From positions 1 to 12,063 of the forward strand of contig CABYKC010000020.1 in assembly GCA_902519435.1 (NCBI GenBank): 12,063 nt of DNA. The letters run 5' to 3'. The notes beneath the pieces were generated by a model that saw only the letters and a program-made list of their open reading frames with translations, had not been told where the DNA came from and searched no databases. Positions 1-7,928 of this stretch are shown piece after piece. The position numbers were made by a program, and so were the translations under genes. This DNA comes from an uncultured Alphaproteobacteria bacterium (GTDB lineage Bacteria; Pseudomonadota; Alphaproteobacteria; HIMB59; GCA-002718135). How positions within the stretch are numbered: the first letter of the stretch is position 1; each line of letters begins with the position of its first letter.

Positions 1-327
1 ATTTGATTTTATAATTAATCCATTTGTTTCAATAGATTTGTAGTGTTGGTAAAAAAAAGAATTATCAATATTCAATATAAGTTCATCAGCTTGCTTATTT
101 GTTATCTCATTATCAAAACTATAAATATTAAGGTGCGAATTAAGTCCAATTATTCTGTTAGTTAGATCAATTCTAAAACCATTCATAACAGACATTACTA
201 TAATAATTGCTGCTACTCCTAAACTAATACCTATTATTGAAAACCAAGCAAAAATAGACACATAGCCATCGGATTTCTTAGAAAATAAAAACCTAAAAAT
301 CAGTAATCGTTCTGATTTAGAAATCAT
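1..327 (-). CDS. lolC: LolC/LolE-family lipoprotein-releasing ABC transporter permease, N-terminal part (partial, runs off the window)
   Basis: The first 109 codons of an open frame starting with ATG at 327-325 continue to base 1 without a stop. The translation shows a short cytoplasmic start (residues 1-20, containing RFLFSKKSDG). A first membrane helix follows at about residues 24-48 with the family pattern ISLGVAAIIIVMSVMNGF, and then a hydrophilic segment beginning RIIGLNSHLNIY that opens the large periplasmic domain. This matches the start of LolC and LolE, the inner-membrane permeases that with the ATPase LolD hand lipoproteins to LolA. Many alphaproteobacteria carry one permease of this type, so C versus E cannot be decided here. 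The ATG follows the proS stop with no gap (TAGATG), which suggests coupled translation. About three quarters of the protein, and probably lolD, lie beyond base 1. Confidence 0.9.
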   Translation of the reverse strand, partial: MISKSERLLIFRFLFSKKSDGYVSIFAWFSIIGISLGVAAIIIVMSVMNGFRIDLTNRIIGLNSHLNIYSFDNEITNKQADELILNIDNSFFYQHYKSIETNGLIIKSN

Positions 328-1623
328 CTATTTTTTTAACTTATTATTAATAAAATCAATTACACTAATGGACGAAATTTTTTCACTTTCATTATTTTGG
401 CGATTTTTTATTTCTACTAAATTATCTTTTAAATCTTTTTTGCCAATAATAATTTGATATGGTGTACCAATTAACTCATTATCAGATAATTTTTTTCCTA
501 TACTGCAGATTCTATCATCTAAAATGACTTCAATATTATTTTTCATAAAATATTCATAATATTCTGATGATTTTGTGGCACAATCTTGATCTTCTGGCAT
601 TAAATTAACTATGGAAACCTTAAATGGAGCAACTTCTAAAGGCCATCTAATTCCTTTTTCATCATGATAAGCTTCTATAATTGCACCCACAAGTCTTGAA
701 ACACCAATGCCATATGATCCCATATGTACTGGAACATTTTTCCCATTTTTATCTTGTACAAATGCGTTTAATTTCTCAGAATATTTTGTTCCAAAATAAA
801 ATATATGACCGACTTCAATACCCTTAGAAATTTTTAAATCTTCATTTGAAATTGGGCAATTTTTTTCATCATGTTGATCATCAACTGCAGCATAAAATGA
901 CTGCAACTCATTTGGATCTATAGTTTCAGGGTTTAGTGTTTCTAATTTTTTATCATAATAAAGTGTACTTTCACCAGTCTTAGCTAGTATTTGAAATTCA
1001 TGACTTAAGTTACCGCCAATTGGTCCAGTTTCCGCTCTTAAGGAAATTGGTGTTAAACCCATTCTAATAAAAGTTTTTATGTATGCTTTAAACATATTGT
1101 CATAAGATTTTTTTGCTTCGTTTTCATCAAGATCAAATGAATAATTATCCTTCATTAAGAATTCTCTTCCTCGCATTACTCCAAACCTAGGCCTAACTTC
1201 ATCTCGGAATTTCCATTGAATATGATAAAGGTTTTTTGGAAGATCTTTGTAAGAATTAATATGTGATTGAAATATATCAGTAATTAATTCTTCATTTGTT
1301 GGGCCGTATAGCATATCTCTTCCACTTCGATCCGTAATCCTCAACATTTCTTTTCCATAATCATCATATCTTCCTGATTTAATCCATAAATCAGAAGATT
1401 GAATCGTAGGCATAAGCAGTTCTATTGCTCCTGCATCATTTTGTTCTTCTCGGACAATCTGCTCAATATTTTTTAATACAAGTAAACCTAATGGTAACCA
1501 AGAATAAATACCTGCACTAGATTGCTTAATCATACCTGATCTAATCATTAATTTATGTGAAATTATTTCAGCATCTGATGGTGCATCTTTAATGGTGGGA
1601 AGAAAAAATTTAGAATATTTCAT
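328..1623 (-). CDS. proS: Prolyl-tRNA synthetase, short alphaproteobacterial type without editing insertion
   Basis: This class II aminoacyl-tRNA synthetase charges tRNA-Pro with proline in the cytoplasm. It has 431 residues. The catalytic core holds the TDRSGRDMLYGPTNEE segment (97-112), motif 2 around FRDEVRPRFGVMRGREF (139-155) and motif 3 as GSYGIGVSR (302-310). Residues about 334-428 form the anticodon-binding domain, with LIGTPYQIIIG at 384-394. The distance between motifs 2 and 3 leaves no room for the roughly 180-residue editing domain of the 570-residue E. coli type. The compact form is the usual one in alphaproteobacteria, where mischarged Ala-tRNA-Pro is expected to be cleared by a separate protein not seen here. 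The ATG overlaps the end of the DUF1467 gene by four bases (ATGA). No Shine-Dalgarno sequence is visible. The product is clear from the motifs. Confidence 0.97.
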   Translation of the reverse strand: MKYSKFFLPTIKDAPSDAEIISHKLMIRSGMIKQSSAGIYSWLPLGLLVLKNIEQIVREEQNDAGAIELLMPTIQSSDLWIKSGRYDDYGKEMLRITDRSGRDMLYGPTNEELITDIFQSHINSYKDLPKNLYHIQWKFRDEVRPRFGVMRGREFLMKDNYSFDLDENEAKKSYDNMFKAYIKTFIRMGLTPISLRAETGPIGGNLSHEFQILAKTGESTLYYDKKLETLNPETIDPNELQSFYAAVDDQHDEKNCPISNEDLKISKGIEVGHIFYFGTKYSEKLNAFVQDKNGKNVPVHMGSYGIGVSRLVGAIIEAYHDEKGIRWPLEVAPFKVSIVNLMPEDQDCATKSSEYYEYFMKNNIEVILDDRICSIGKKLSDNELIGTPYQIIIGKKDLKDNLVEIKNRQNNESEKISSISVIDFINNKLKK

Positions 1624-1853
1624 TTATTAAATATATTTGATAAATCAAATCCAAATAAAATCAAAAAAAATAAAATTAAAGCTGATATTAATGAAGTTGC
1701 TATAAATTTTATTAGAAGATATGGCTTACTCGGAGCACTTTTTGCATGTCCAGATTCTACTTTTTGGGGTACTTTTATCTTAATCGGTAGGAGTATGAAA
1801 AATAAAATCCACCAAACAAGGATAAAAATTAGAACATGGGTAAATAGTGCCAT
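1620..1853 (-). CDS. DUF1467 family small membrane protein, function unknown
   Basis: A 77-residue protein with two predicted membrane helices at about residues 5-23 and 47-68. The first ends in a WWILFFILLP pattern. They are joined by a polar loop (about 24-46) with GHAKSAPSKP and followed by a short polar tail. The WW...LP helix end, the Gln in the loop and the SAP..P element before the second helix resemble DUF1467, a family found mainly in alphaproteobacteria and commonly next to proS. No function is established to my knowledge and no catalytic residues stand out. It overlaps rnj upstream by one base (TAATG) and proS downstream by four (ATGA), so it is probably translated together with both. 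Family assignment is from remembered pattern and context, and topology is inferred from hydrophobicity. Confidence 0.85.
   Translation of the reverse strand: MALFTHVLIFILVWWILFFILLPIKIKVPQKVESGHAKSAPSKPYLLIKFIATSLISALILFFLILFGFDLSNIFNK
1786..1802 (+). repeat. Arm 1 of a 17-base distant inverted repeat (in the DUF1467 gene)
   Basis: The plus strand here reads GGTAGGAGTATGAAAAA, and the exact reverse complement occurs at 2727-2743 inside rnj. Both arms lie in coding sequence of the same apparent transcript, so the RNA copies are complementary. It could be coincidence; a functional role is inference only. Confidence 0.5.
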
Positions 1854-3526
1854 TAAGATCGTATCAAATGAACTTCAATTTCTGGTTTTTTTTGAATTGA
1901 ATTTTTTATAATTTTTCTAAAACTACTTTTAACTAAGTCAGATACTATAAGATCTGATGATTTTTGATCTTTGTTAAGTTTTGTAAAATTTTCTATAAAA
2001 AGTATTTTAAAATCACTTTTAATATTTTCTTCATCTATTCCCGGCAATCCTTTTAAGGTAAGTAATATATTTTTATTAATTGAATAGTCATCATCATTGA
2101 TAATTAAAGAAATTAAAACTAGCCCTTCAAATGAATATTTCCTTCTCTCTTTAATAAATGCAGATTCAGAGTCATAAAGATTTTTACCCTCGACAATTAA
2201 CTTTCCAGTTTCAAATTTTTCTACAATTTTAGGTTCACCTGGTGCAATTTTTAGACATTTTCCATTTTCTAAAATTTTAGTAAATGGCACTTGAGATGAG
2301 TAAGATAATTGTTTATGTGCTTCTAGATGCATGGGTTCACCATGCACAGGAATAGATAGGTAGGGTTTTGTCCAATTATACATTTGTTTTATTTCCCCTG
2401 CATAACCATGACCTGAAACATGTACTAAATCATCATCAGCTGTTACTATCTCAACTCTTTGTCTAACAAGTAAGTTCTTTAAATTATTTATTGATTTTTC
2501 ATTACCAGGAATATCTCTAGAGCTAAAAATTACTACATCTTCAGGTTCTAAATGTAAATGTTGATGAGAATTATAAGCTATTCTGAAAAGCGCAGATCTT
2601 TTTTCACCCTGACTTCCAGTACAAATTATGACTAAATTTTCTCTTGGTATATAAGAAGCTTCATCTTCACTGATAAAAATTTCATCATCTGCAACATAAC
2701 CACATTTTCTTGCTACTTCGATATTTTTTTTCATACTCCTACCAACAAGAGCGACCTTTCTTTTATTTTTTTTTGCTGCATGAATAATATTTTTCATTCT
2801 TGCAATATTTGAAGAAAAACAGGTAACAACAATTCTATTAGAAAATCTTGAAAATATACTTGTCAGTTCATCCCTAACTTCAATTTCAGATTTTGATTTG
2901 CCAGGCACATTTGCGTTAGTAGAGTCACCTATTAAGGCAAGTAATCCATCATTTCCTAATTTTTTAAATTTTTCTTTTGAAAATGAGTCTCCTAAAGTAG
3001 GTGAATGATCTATTTTCCAATCAGCAGTATGAAGTAATGATCCATATGTTGTGTTAATTACTATTGCACTTGGTTCTGGAATTGAGTGCGTAGTTGGAAT
3101 AAAACTTATATCAAAATTATTGAATATTAATTTTTTGTCTAGATTTATCTCTTCTAAAGTAAATCCTTCTACTTTATTGAATTCTTTTAGCCGATTTTCG
3201 ATAAGGAATTTTGCAAATTTACTTGCATATACAGGACATTTAATTTTATTTGCTAAGAACGCAACAGCTCCTGCATGATCTTCATGACCATGGCTGATAA
3301 TAATAGCCTCGAGATTATCTTCTAAACTTTCTATATGATCTATTTTTGGTACCAATAAATCTACACCAGGAAACTTTTCATCTGCAAATGAAAGACCTAA
3401 ATCTATCATTATCCATTTTCCATCACATCCATAAAGATAACAATTTGCTCCTATTTCTCCTATACCCCCAAGAGATAAAAAGTGTAGTCCTTGATTAAAA
3501 TCATTTAGTTGTAAATTATTACTCAT
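1853..3526 (-). CDS. rnj: Ribonuclease J (metallo-beta-lactamase/beta-CASP ribonuclease)
   Basis: RNase J degrades and matures RNA in the cytoplasm with 5'-to-3' exonuclease and endonuclease activity using two metal ions. This copy has 557 residues, the usual length. The metallo-beta-lactamase part begins with SLGGIGEIGANCYLY (18-32) and has the metal motif SHGHEDH (78-84; H79, H81, D83, H84). Further ligands are H147, D169 in HTADW, and H395 in IPVHGEP. The beta-CASP insertion spans roughly 215-365 and includes GDSTNA and TCFSSNIARM. SGHGYAGE (371-378) matches the substrate-phosphate-binding His motif. Residues from about 440 form the variable C-terminal domain. The ATG lies inside coaX (8-base overlap), and the stop shares a base with the next start (TAATG). 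Runs of 8 and 9 adenines occur in its mRNA. No residue expected for activity is missing. Confidence 0.95.
   Translation of the reverse strand: MSNNLQLNDFNQGLHFLSLGGIGEIGANCYLYGCDGKWIMIDLGLSFADEKFPGVDLLVPKIDHIESLEDNLEAIIISHGHEDHAGAVAFLANKIKCPVYASKFAKFLIENRLKEFNKVEGFTLEEINLDKKLIFNNFDISFIPTTHSIPEPSAIVINTTYGSLLHTADWKIDHSPTLGDSFSKEKFKKLGNDGLLALIGDSTNANVPGKSKSEIEVRDELTSIFSRFSNRIVVTCFSSNIARMKNIIHAAKKNKRKVALVGRSMKKNIEVARKCGYVADDEIFISEDEASYIPRENLVIICTGSQGEKRSALFRIAYNSHQHLHLEPEDVVIFSSRDIPGNEKSINNLKNLLVRQRVEIVTADDDLVHVSGHGYAGEIKQMYNWTKPYLSIPVHGEPMHLEAHKQLSYSSQVPFTKILENGKCLKIAPGEPKIVEKFETGKLIVEGKNLYDSESAFIKERRKYSFEGLVLISLIINDDDYSINKNILLTLKGLPGIDEENIKSDFKILFIENFTKLNKDQKSSDLIVSDLVKSSFRKIIKNSIQKKPEIEVHLIRS
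2727..2743 (-). repeat. Arm 2 of a 17-base distant inverted repeat (in rnj)
   Basis: On the minus strand this is GGTAGGAGTATGAAAAA, encoding part of VGRSMKK (residues 261-267) of RNase J. Its complement is in the DUF1467 gene about 925 bases downstream in the transcript. The pairing can be extended by three bases with two G-U wobbles towards the rnj 5' side. Confidence 0.5.
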
Positions 3527-4280
3527 AAAAATGTTTGTTACCGATTTCTTTTATTCCTTCTAATGTTAAATGTTCCATATATATAGGTTTATAAATAATT
3601 TTATCCCTAAATATTTTACCTAGACCACCCGTAATATAGACTTTGGGCTTAAAATTATTCTCCTTGATAATTTGCTTTAATATCCCATTAACTGCATGCA
3701 AATAACCAAAATAGAAACCTGATTGAATAGAAGCAGATGTATTATTATTAACAATTTTATTTGATTTTGATATTTTTGAAGTTTTTATTAACTCAGCATT
3801 TTTTAAAAGTGTCTCCATTGAAAGATTTATACCTGGAAAAATTAATCCACCTAAATATTGATTATTTTTAATGACATCAAAAGTAGTAGCTGTACCAAAG
3901 TCAAGAATTATACAGTCTTTTATTTTCTTACTATATACATAGGCATAGTTTGCTATGCGATCACTTCCAATTTGATTTAAATTATAATTGATACTATTTC
4001 TAAATGGTATTTTTTTTGGATTAATTACATAAAATTTGAATTTATTTTTTTGAAAGATATTTTTAAAAATTAAATTTAAAGAAGGTACAACAGAGGACAA
4101 GATGCAAAATCTATCTTTAAGATTATTAATCAACTTTTTGTTAGATTTAAAAAATTTATTTATTTCTTTTTGTGTAATGTAGATTTTTTTTTCTGTTTTT
4201 AATCTAATAATTTTATTTAATTTGTTTTTTGTATAAAAACCTATAACTATATTAGTATTACCTGCATCTATAACAATCAT
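3519..4280 (-). CDS. coaX: Type III pantothenate kinase
   Basis: CoaX phosphorylates pantothenate with ATP, the first step of coenzyme A synthesis. It belongs to the acetate/sugar kinase-like fold and is unrelated to CoaA. The 253 residues show the phosphate loop IDAGNTNIVIGFY (4-16), GSDR (105-108) with the presumed catalytic Asp107, DFGTATTFDV (127-136), GGLIFPGI (144-151) and the C-terminal ITGGLG (216-221). Length is normal for the family. The ATG overlaps the birA stop by one base (TAATG), and the 3' end overlaps rnj by eight bases, so translation is probably coupled both ways. The protein is extremely rich in Lys, Asn and Ile (about 40% by hand count), in keeping with A+T-driven drift, yet all motifs remain. 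Loss of function therefore seems unlikely. Confidence 0.95.
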   Translation of the reverse strand: MIVIDAGNTNIVIGFYTKNKLNKIIRLKTEKKIYITQKEINKFFKSNKKLINNLKDRFCILSSVVPSLNLIFKNIFQKNKFKFYVINPKKIPFRNSINYNLNQIGSDRIANYAYVYSKKIKDCIILDFGTATTFDVIKNNQYLGGLIFPGINLSMETLLKNAELIKTSKISKSNKIVNNNTSASIQSGFYFGYLHAVNGILKQIIKENNFKPKVYITGGLGKIFRDKIIYKPIYMEHLTLEGIKEIGNKHFYE

Positions 4281-5014
4281 TAAATTATTCTAGCGTTATA
4301 TATATTTTCAAAATTAATATTATTTTTTAAAGTAATTGACCCATCTGGGTTAAGATTATGAAATATTCCTTGTTTTACATTTTGTTCATCGATTTTTAAA
4401 TTAATATTGCCTCCTAAATATAATAATCTACTTTTATATTCAGTCATAATTTTTTCGTGATCATTTAGCAGTTGTTTAAAATTGTTAAAATACTCTTCCA
4501 TAATTTCATATACAAAATAAAAGTTATTAATTTCTTTATTGTATTTATAAATATTAGTTGTAGGATAATTTTTTATTTTTGGAGAAGATACTATGTTAAC
4601 TCCAAAACCAGTATTTATATATTTATCACTTTTGATACTAAATATTTCAGAAATTATTCCAGAAATTTTTTCGTTATTAATTAAAATATCATTTGGCCAT
4701 TTAATTTGAGTTTTTACATTACAAATATTTTCAATTACAGAACAGATCATATTAGTAATAAAAGCATTATTTAAAAAATGATTTTCTATTGGCAATATAT
4801 TTTTAGATAAAATAGAAATATAGACATTATTTTTTGGACTTTCCCAAGTTGTACCTCTTCTTCCAAATCCTTTTTTTTGTTCATTTGCCATCAAACATAT
4901 ATTTCTATTATAAATAAGTTTTTTAATCTCTGACATTGTAGAATCTACAGATTCAATAAAATGAAAATCAAAATTGTTTTTATCTAATAGATTTTTAATT
5001 TTATCTAATGACAT
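4280..5014 (-). CDS. birA: Biotin--[acetyl-CoA-carboxylase] ligase, catalytic type without DNA-binding domain
   Basis: This enzyme activates biotin with ATP and attaches it to the biotin carrier domain of carboxylases such as acetyl-CoA carboxylase. The 244 residues show the start of the catalytic domain (FIESVDSTMSE, 19-29), the nucleotide loop GFGRRGTTW (49-57), NNVYIS (62-67), the active-site KWPND (105-109) and KISGIISE (116-123). A short C-terminal domain (about 200-244) contains LNPDGSITL. There is no N-terminal winged-helix domain, so it should not act as a biotin-operon repressor like E. coli BirA. The loop differs from the common GRGRRGR form, having Phe at the second position and Thr at the seventh. 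It starts three bases after the nuoN stop and shares one base with coaX. Family assignment is secure. Confidence 0.94.
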   Translation of the reverse strand: MSLDKIKNLLDKNNFDFHFIESVDSTMSEIKKLIYNRNICLMANEQKKGFGRRGTTWESPKNNVYISILSKNILPIENHFLNNAFITNMICSVIENICNVKTQIKWPNDILINNEKISGIISEIFSIKSDKYINTGFGVNIVSSPKIKNYPTTNIYKYNKEINNFYFVYEIMEEYFNNFKQLLNDHEKIMTEYKSRLLYLGGNINLKIDEQNVKQGIFHNLNPDGSITLKNNINFENIYNARII

Positions 5015-5017
5015 TAA

Positions 5018-6454
5018 TTAAATGGTCAAATTTGCTGATATATTAATCAATAAAGACGGGTAAAATATAAAACAAATAATTAAAAACAAACTTAAGGATA
5101 GAATAATTTTTGATTGAAAGGAAATTTTAAAATTGATTATTCCCTCACTAATACTTTCATCAAAATACATTATCTTAATAATTCTTAAATAATAAAAAGC
5201 AGAAATAACACTAGATAAGACACCAAGAACTGAAAGTACATATAATTCCTGTTCAATTGCAGCAATGAAAACATAAAACTTTCCAAAAAATCCTATAAAA
5301 GGTGGAATACCAGCCATAGATAGCATTATTATTGAAATAGAAAGACTAACTATTGGATTACTTTTACTTAAACCTTTTAAATCACTTATGTTAATTAAAT
5401 ATTCATTTTTAACTTTTAATGAAAGTAAAATAGCAAAAATAGCAACATTCATTATCATGTATGAAAACATATAAATAGATGCTGCTTTAATTCCATCATC
5501 ATTTGCGGCAACTAAAGCTATTAATATATAGCCTATATGTCCGATAGAACTATAAGCTAATAATCTTTTAATATTTGACTGTGCTATAGCCGCAATAGCC
5601 CCAAGAAACATTGAGGCTATTGATAAAAATAAAATTATTTGACTCCATTCTAAGTAAAAATTTTCAAATGGAACTAAGCAAAAACGATAAATTAAAGCTA
5701 CTGCAGCAATCTTAGGGACAATAGCAAAAAAACCTGTAATTGAGTTTGGCGCTCCTTCATAAACATCGGGAGTCCACATATGGAAAGGTACGGCTGAAAC
5801 CTTAAAAGCCAAGCCTACCATCACAAATACAAGACCAAATATTAGACCTAAATTTAAATTATCATATTTTGATAAATAGAAACTTATATCGTCAAAATTC
5901 ATTGAACCAGTGAATCCATAAATTAAGGAGAAGCCATACAATAGTATACCAGACGATAATGCTCCTAAAATAAAGTATTTTACTCCTGACTCAGCTGATG
6001 AAATTGAGTCTCTTTTTATTGCTGCAGCAACATACAAAGATAAACTTTGCAGTTCTATTGCTAAATACATGGACATAAGATTATTTGAAGCAATCATTAA
6101 CATCATCCCAAGTGTTGAAAATAAAAATAAAACAGGAATTTCAAAATTTTTAAGCTTAATGCCTAAGAAATAATCTTTAGAAATAATGATACTAGCTATA
6201 GATCCTAATAGAGCTAAAATTTTAAAAAAATTAATAAAAGAAGAATGGCTAAATAAACTTTTATAATTTGCAAAATTGGATTCACTATCATAGTAAACAA
6301 GCAAAATGGTTAACAATAAAACGAAAACTGCTAAATTAGAAGTTTGCCTAAAGGCATTCTTTTTTAAAAAAAGACCAAAAAGTAAGCATACAAAAGAAGA
6401 GCATGCTAAAAAAATTTCAGGTATAAAAAAAATATTGTAAATATTATTTAGCAT
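5018..6454 (-). CDS. nuoN: NADH-quinone oxidoreductase subunit N (complex I antiporter-like subunit)
   Basis: NuoN is one of three antiporter-like proton-pumping subunits of complex I in the inner membrane, closest to the NuoK/J/A side. The 478 residues form about 14 hydrophobic helices. Conserved residues are visible: E134 in AIELQSLSLY, K218 in AFKVSAVPFHMWTPD (216-230), followed by VYEGAP, K248 in VPKIAA, and K392 in GFFGKFYVF. These correspond to the Glu, Lys, Lys and Lys of the central charged axis in E. coli NuoN. QSNIKRLLAYSSIGHIGYI (292-310) is the usual broken-helix region. Its ATG lies inside nuoM, with an 11-base overlap. It is the last nuo gene, and the same transcript appears to run on into birA after three bases. 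No terminator is seen at the junction. Confidence 0.97.
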   Translation of the reverse strand: MLNNIYNIFFIPEIFLACSSFVCLLFGLFLKKNAFRQTSNLAVFVLLLTILLVYYDSESNFANYKSLFSHSSFINFFKILALLGSIASIIISKDYFLGIKLKNFEIPVLFLFSTLGMMLMIASNNLMSMYLAIELQSLSLYVAAAIKRDSISSAESGVKYFILGALSSGILLYGFSLIYGFTGSMNFDDISFYLSKYDNLNLGLIFGLVFVMVGLAFKVSAVPFHMWTPDVYEGAPNSITGFFAIVPKIAAVALIYRFCLVPFENFYLEWSQIILFLSIASMFLGAIAAIAQSNIKRLLAYSSIGHIGYILIALVAANDDGIKAASIYMFSYMIMNVAIFAILLSLKVKNEYLINISDLKGLSKSNPIVSLSISIIMLSMAGIPPFIGFFGKFYVFIAAIEQELYVLSVLGVLSSVISAFYYLRIIKIMYFDESISEGIINFKISFQSKIILSLSLFLIICFIFYPSLLINISANLTI

Positions 6455-7928
6455 TGGCTATTTCATAGTTTGTTATAATTTGTTCAAGTGATAATCTCAT
6501 AGGATCTAAAAATAGATTTGGAAATATACCTAGTAATATTACTGAAATTGCTAAAGGAATTAATATGATTTTCTCTCTTGTGTTTATATCTAAAATATCT
6601 GCAAGTTTATTATTAGTTATGGTGCCAAAAATAATTCTTTTATAAAGATATAGCATGTAAACAGCGGATAATATTATTCCAAAAGCCGCGCCAATAACAA
6701 CGTAACTTGAAAATTTAAATGCTCCAATAATAACTAAAAATTCTCCAACAAAACCACTAGTCCCAGGTAATCCAACTGATCCCAGCATAAAAATCATCAA
6801 TACTGTTGCATAAAGTGGCATTCTTTGAACTAATCCTCCATAAAATTCAATTTCTCTAGTATGCATTCGATCATAAATAACACCAACACATAAAAATAAT
6901 GCTGCTGAAACTAGTCCATGACTAATCATTTGCATCATTGCCCCTTCTAAACCTTGTTGATTAACTAAGAAAATTCCAATTGTTACAATTCCCATATGAG
7001 CAACAGATGAATATGCAATTAGTTTTTTAATATCAGTTTGTGCTAGAGCTACTAAGGAAGTGTATACTATGGCAACTATACTTAATGTCATAATTAAAGG
7101 AATAAAAAACTCTGTTGCTTCTGGAAGCATGCCTAAAGAGAAACGGATAAAACCATATCCGCCCATTTTTAAAAGTACTCCAGCTAAAATAACAGATCCA
7201 GCCGTTGGAGCTTCAACATGTGCATCAGGCAACCATGTATGAAAAGGCCACATGGGAATTTTAACTGCAAAGGAAGCAAAGAAGGCAAGCCATAGAAACA
7301 ATTGAGTATTATAGGAAAAATAATTACCTTGTAAAAACTCTATACTCATTGAGCTTGTATTTCTATACATCACAATAATAGCAATCAACATGAGTACTGA
7401 CCCCAAAAGAGTATAGAGAAAGAATTTAAAAGAAGCATAGATTCTTCTATTTCCTCCCCAAATACCTATGATTAGATACATTGGTATTAATACGGCTTCA
7501 AAAAAAATATAAAATAAAAGTATATCTATAGAAGCAAACATTCCAATCATTACAGTCTCTAAAAATAGAAAAGAAAGCATATATTCCTTGACTCTTTTTT
7601 TTATATTATTCCAACTAGCTAAAATACAAAGTGGGGTTAAAAATGTACTTAATAAAATCATAAAAAGTGAGATACCGTCAACACCAACATGGTAGAAGAA
7701 ATTAAAATCATCGAACCATCTAAATTTTTCTTCATATTGATAAAGTGGATTGGAGTAATCAAATTGTAACCAAAGTATTAAACTTAAAATAAATGTTCCT
7801 AACGTTGTTAGTAAAGCAGCCCATTTAATATTAATTGATGTTAATTCATCTTCTTTAATAAAAAGAATAATTAAAGCGCCAATTAAAGGTAAAAAAATTA
7901 TTACTGATACTAGTGGCCAGTCAATCAT
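6444..7928 (-). CDS. nuoM: NADH-quinone oxidoreductase subunit M (complex I antiporter-like subunit)
   Basis: NuoM is the middle antiporter-like proton pump of the complex I membrane arm. The 494 residues give about 14 membrane helices. The ionisable axis is intact: E144 in FFEAVLIPMYLIIGIWGG, K223 in AVKIPMWPFHTWLPDAH (221-237), K254 in LLKMGGYG and E396 in GFVGEFLV. QTDIKKLIAYSSVAHMG (297-313) marks the second discontinuous helix, and the final helix covers about 453-470. The length is near the usual 490-510 residues. The ATG follows the nuoL stop directly (TAAATG), and the 3' end overlaps nuoN by 11 bases. Placed between nuoL and nuoN, it follows the standard nuo order. The VEAPTAGS element after the HTWLPDA motif separates it from NuoL (EGPTPVSA) and NuoN (YEGAP). 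Confidence 0.97.
   Translation of the reverse strand: MIDWPLVSVIIFLPLIGALIILFIKEDELTSINIKWAALLTTLGTFILSLILWLQFDYSNPLYQYEEKFRWFDDFNFFYHVGVDGISLFMILLSTFLTPLCILASWNNIKKRVKEYMLSFLFLETVMIGMFASIDILLFYIFFEAVLIPMYLIIGIWGGNRRIYASFKFFLYTLLGSVLMLIAIIVMYRNTSSMSIEFLQGNYFSYNTQLFLWLAFFASFAVKIPMWPFHTWLPDAHVEAPTAGSVILAGVLLKMGGYGFIRFSLGMLPEATEFFIPLIMTLSIVAIVYTSLVALAQTDIKKLIAYSSVAHMGIVTIGIFLVNQQGLEGAMMQMISHGLVSAALFLCVGVIYDRMHTREIEFYGGLVQRMPLYATVLMIFMLGSVGLPGTSGFVGEFLVIIGAFKFSSYVVIGAAFGIILSAVYMLYLYKRIIFGTITNNKLADILDINTREKIILIPLAISVILLGIFPNLFLDPMRLSLEQIITNYEIANAK

Noticed and set aside
3051..3278. Plus-strand open frame of 75 codons opposite rnj
   Set aside because: It lies fully antisense to a well-conserved RNase J region including the metal-binding motif; its composition mirrors the opposite strand and I recognise no domain.
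4472..4684. Plus-strand open frame of 70 codons opposite birA
   Set aside because: Antisense to a clear biotin ligase; the Phe/Ile/Tyr-rich translation is what A+T-rich antisense sequence gives.
5015..5017. A transcription terminator after nuoN, the last complex I gene
   Set aside because: Only three bases separate nuoN and birA, and I see no GC-rich hairpin followed by a T run near the junction on the coding strand.
7060..7242. Plus-strand open frame of 60 codons opposite nuoM
   Set aside because: Covered by the conserved antiporter region of NuoM on the other strand; no start signal or recognisable protein.
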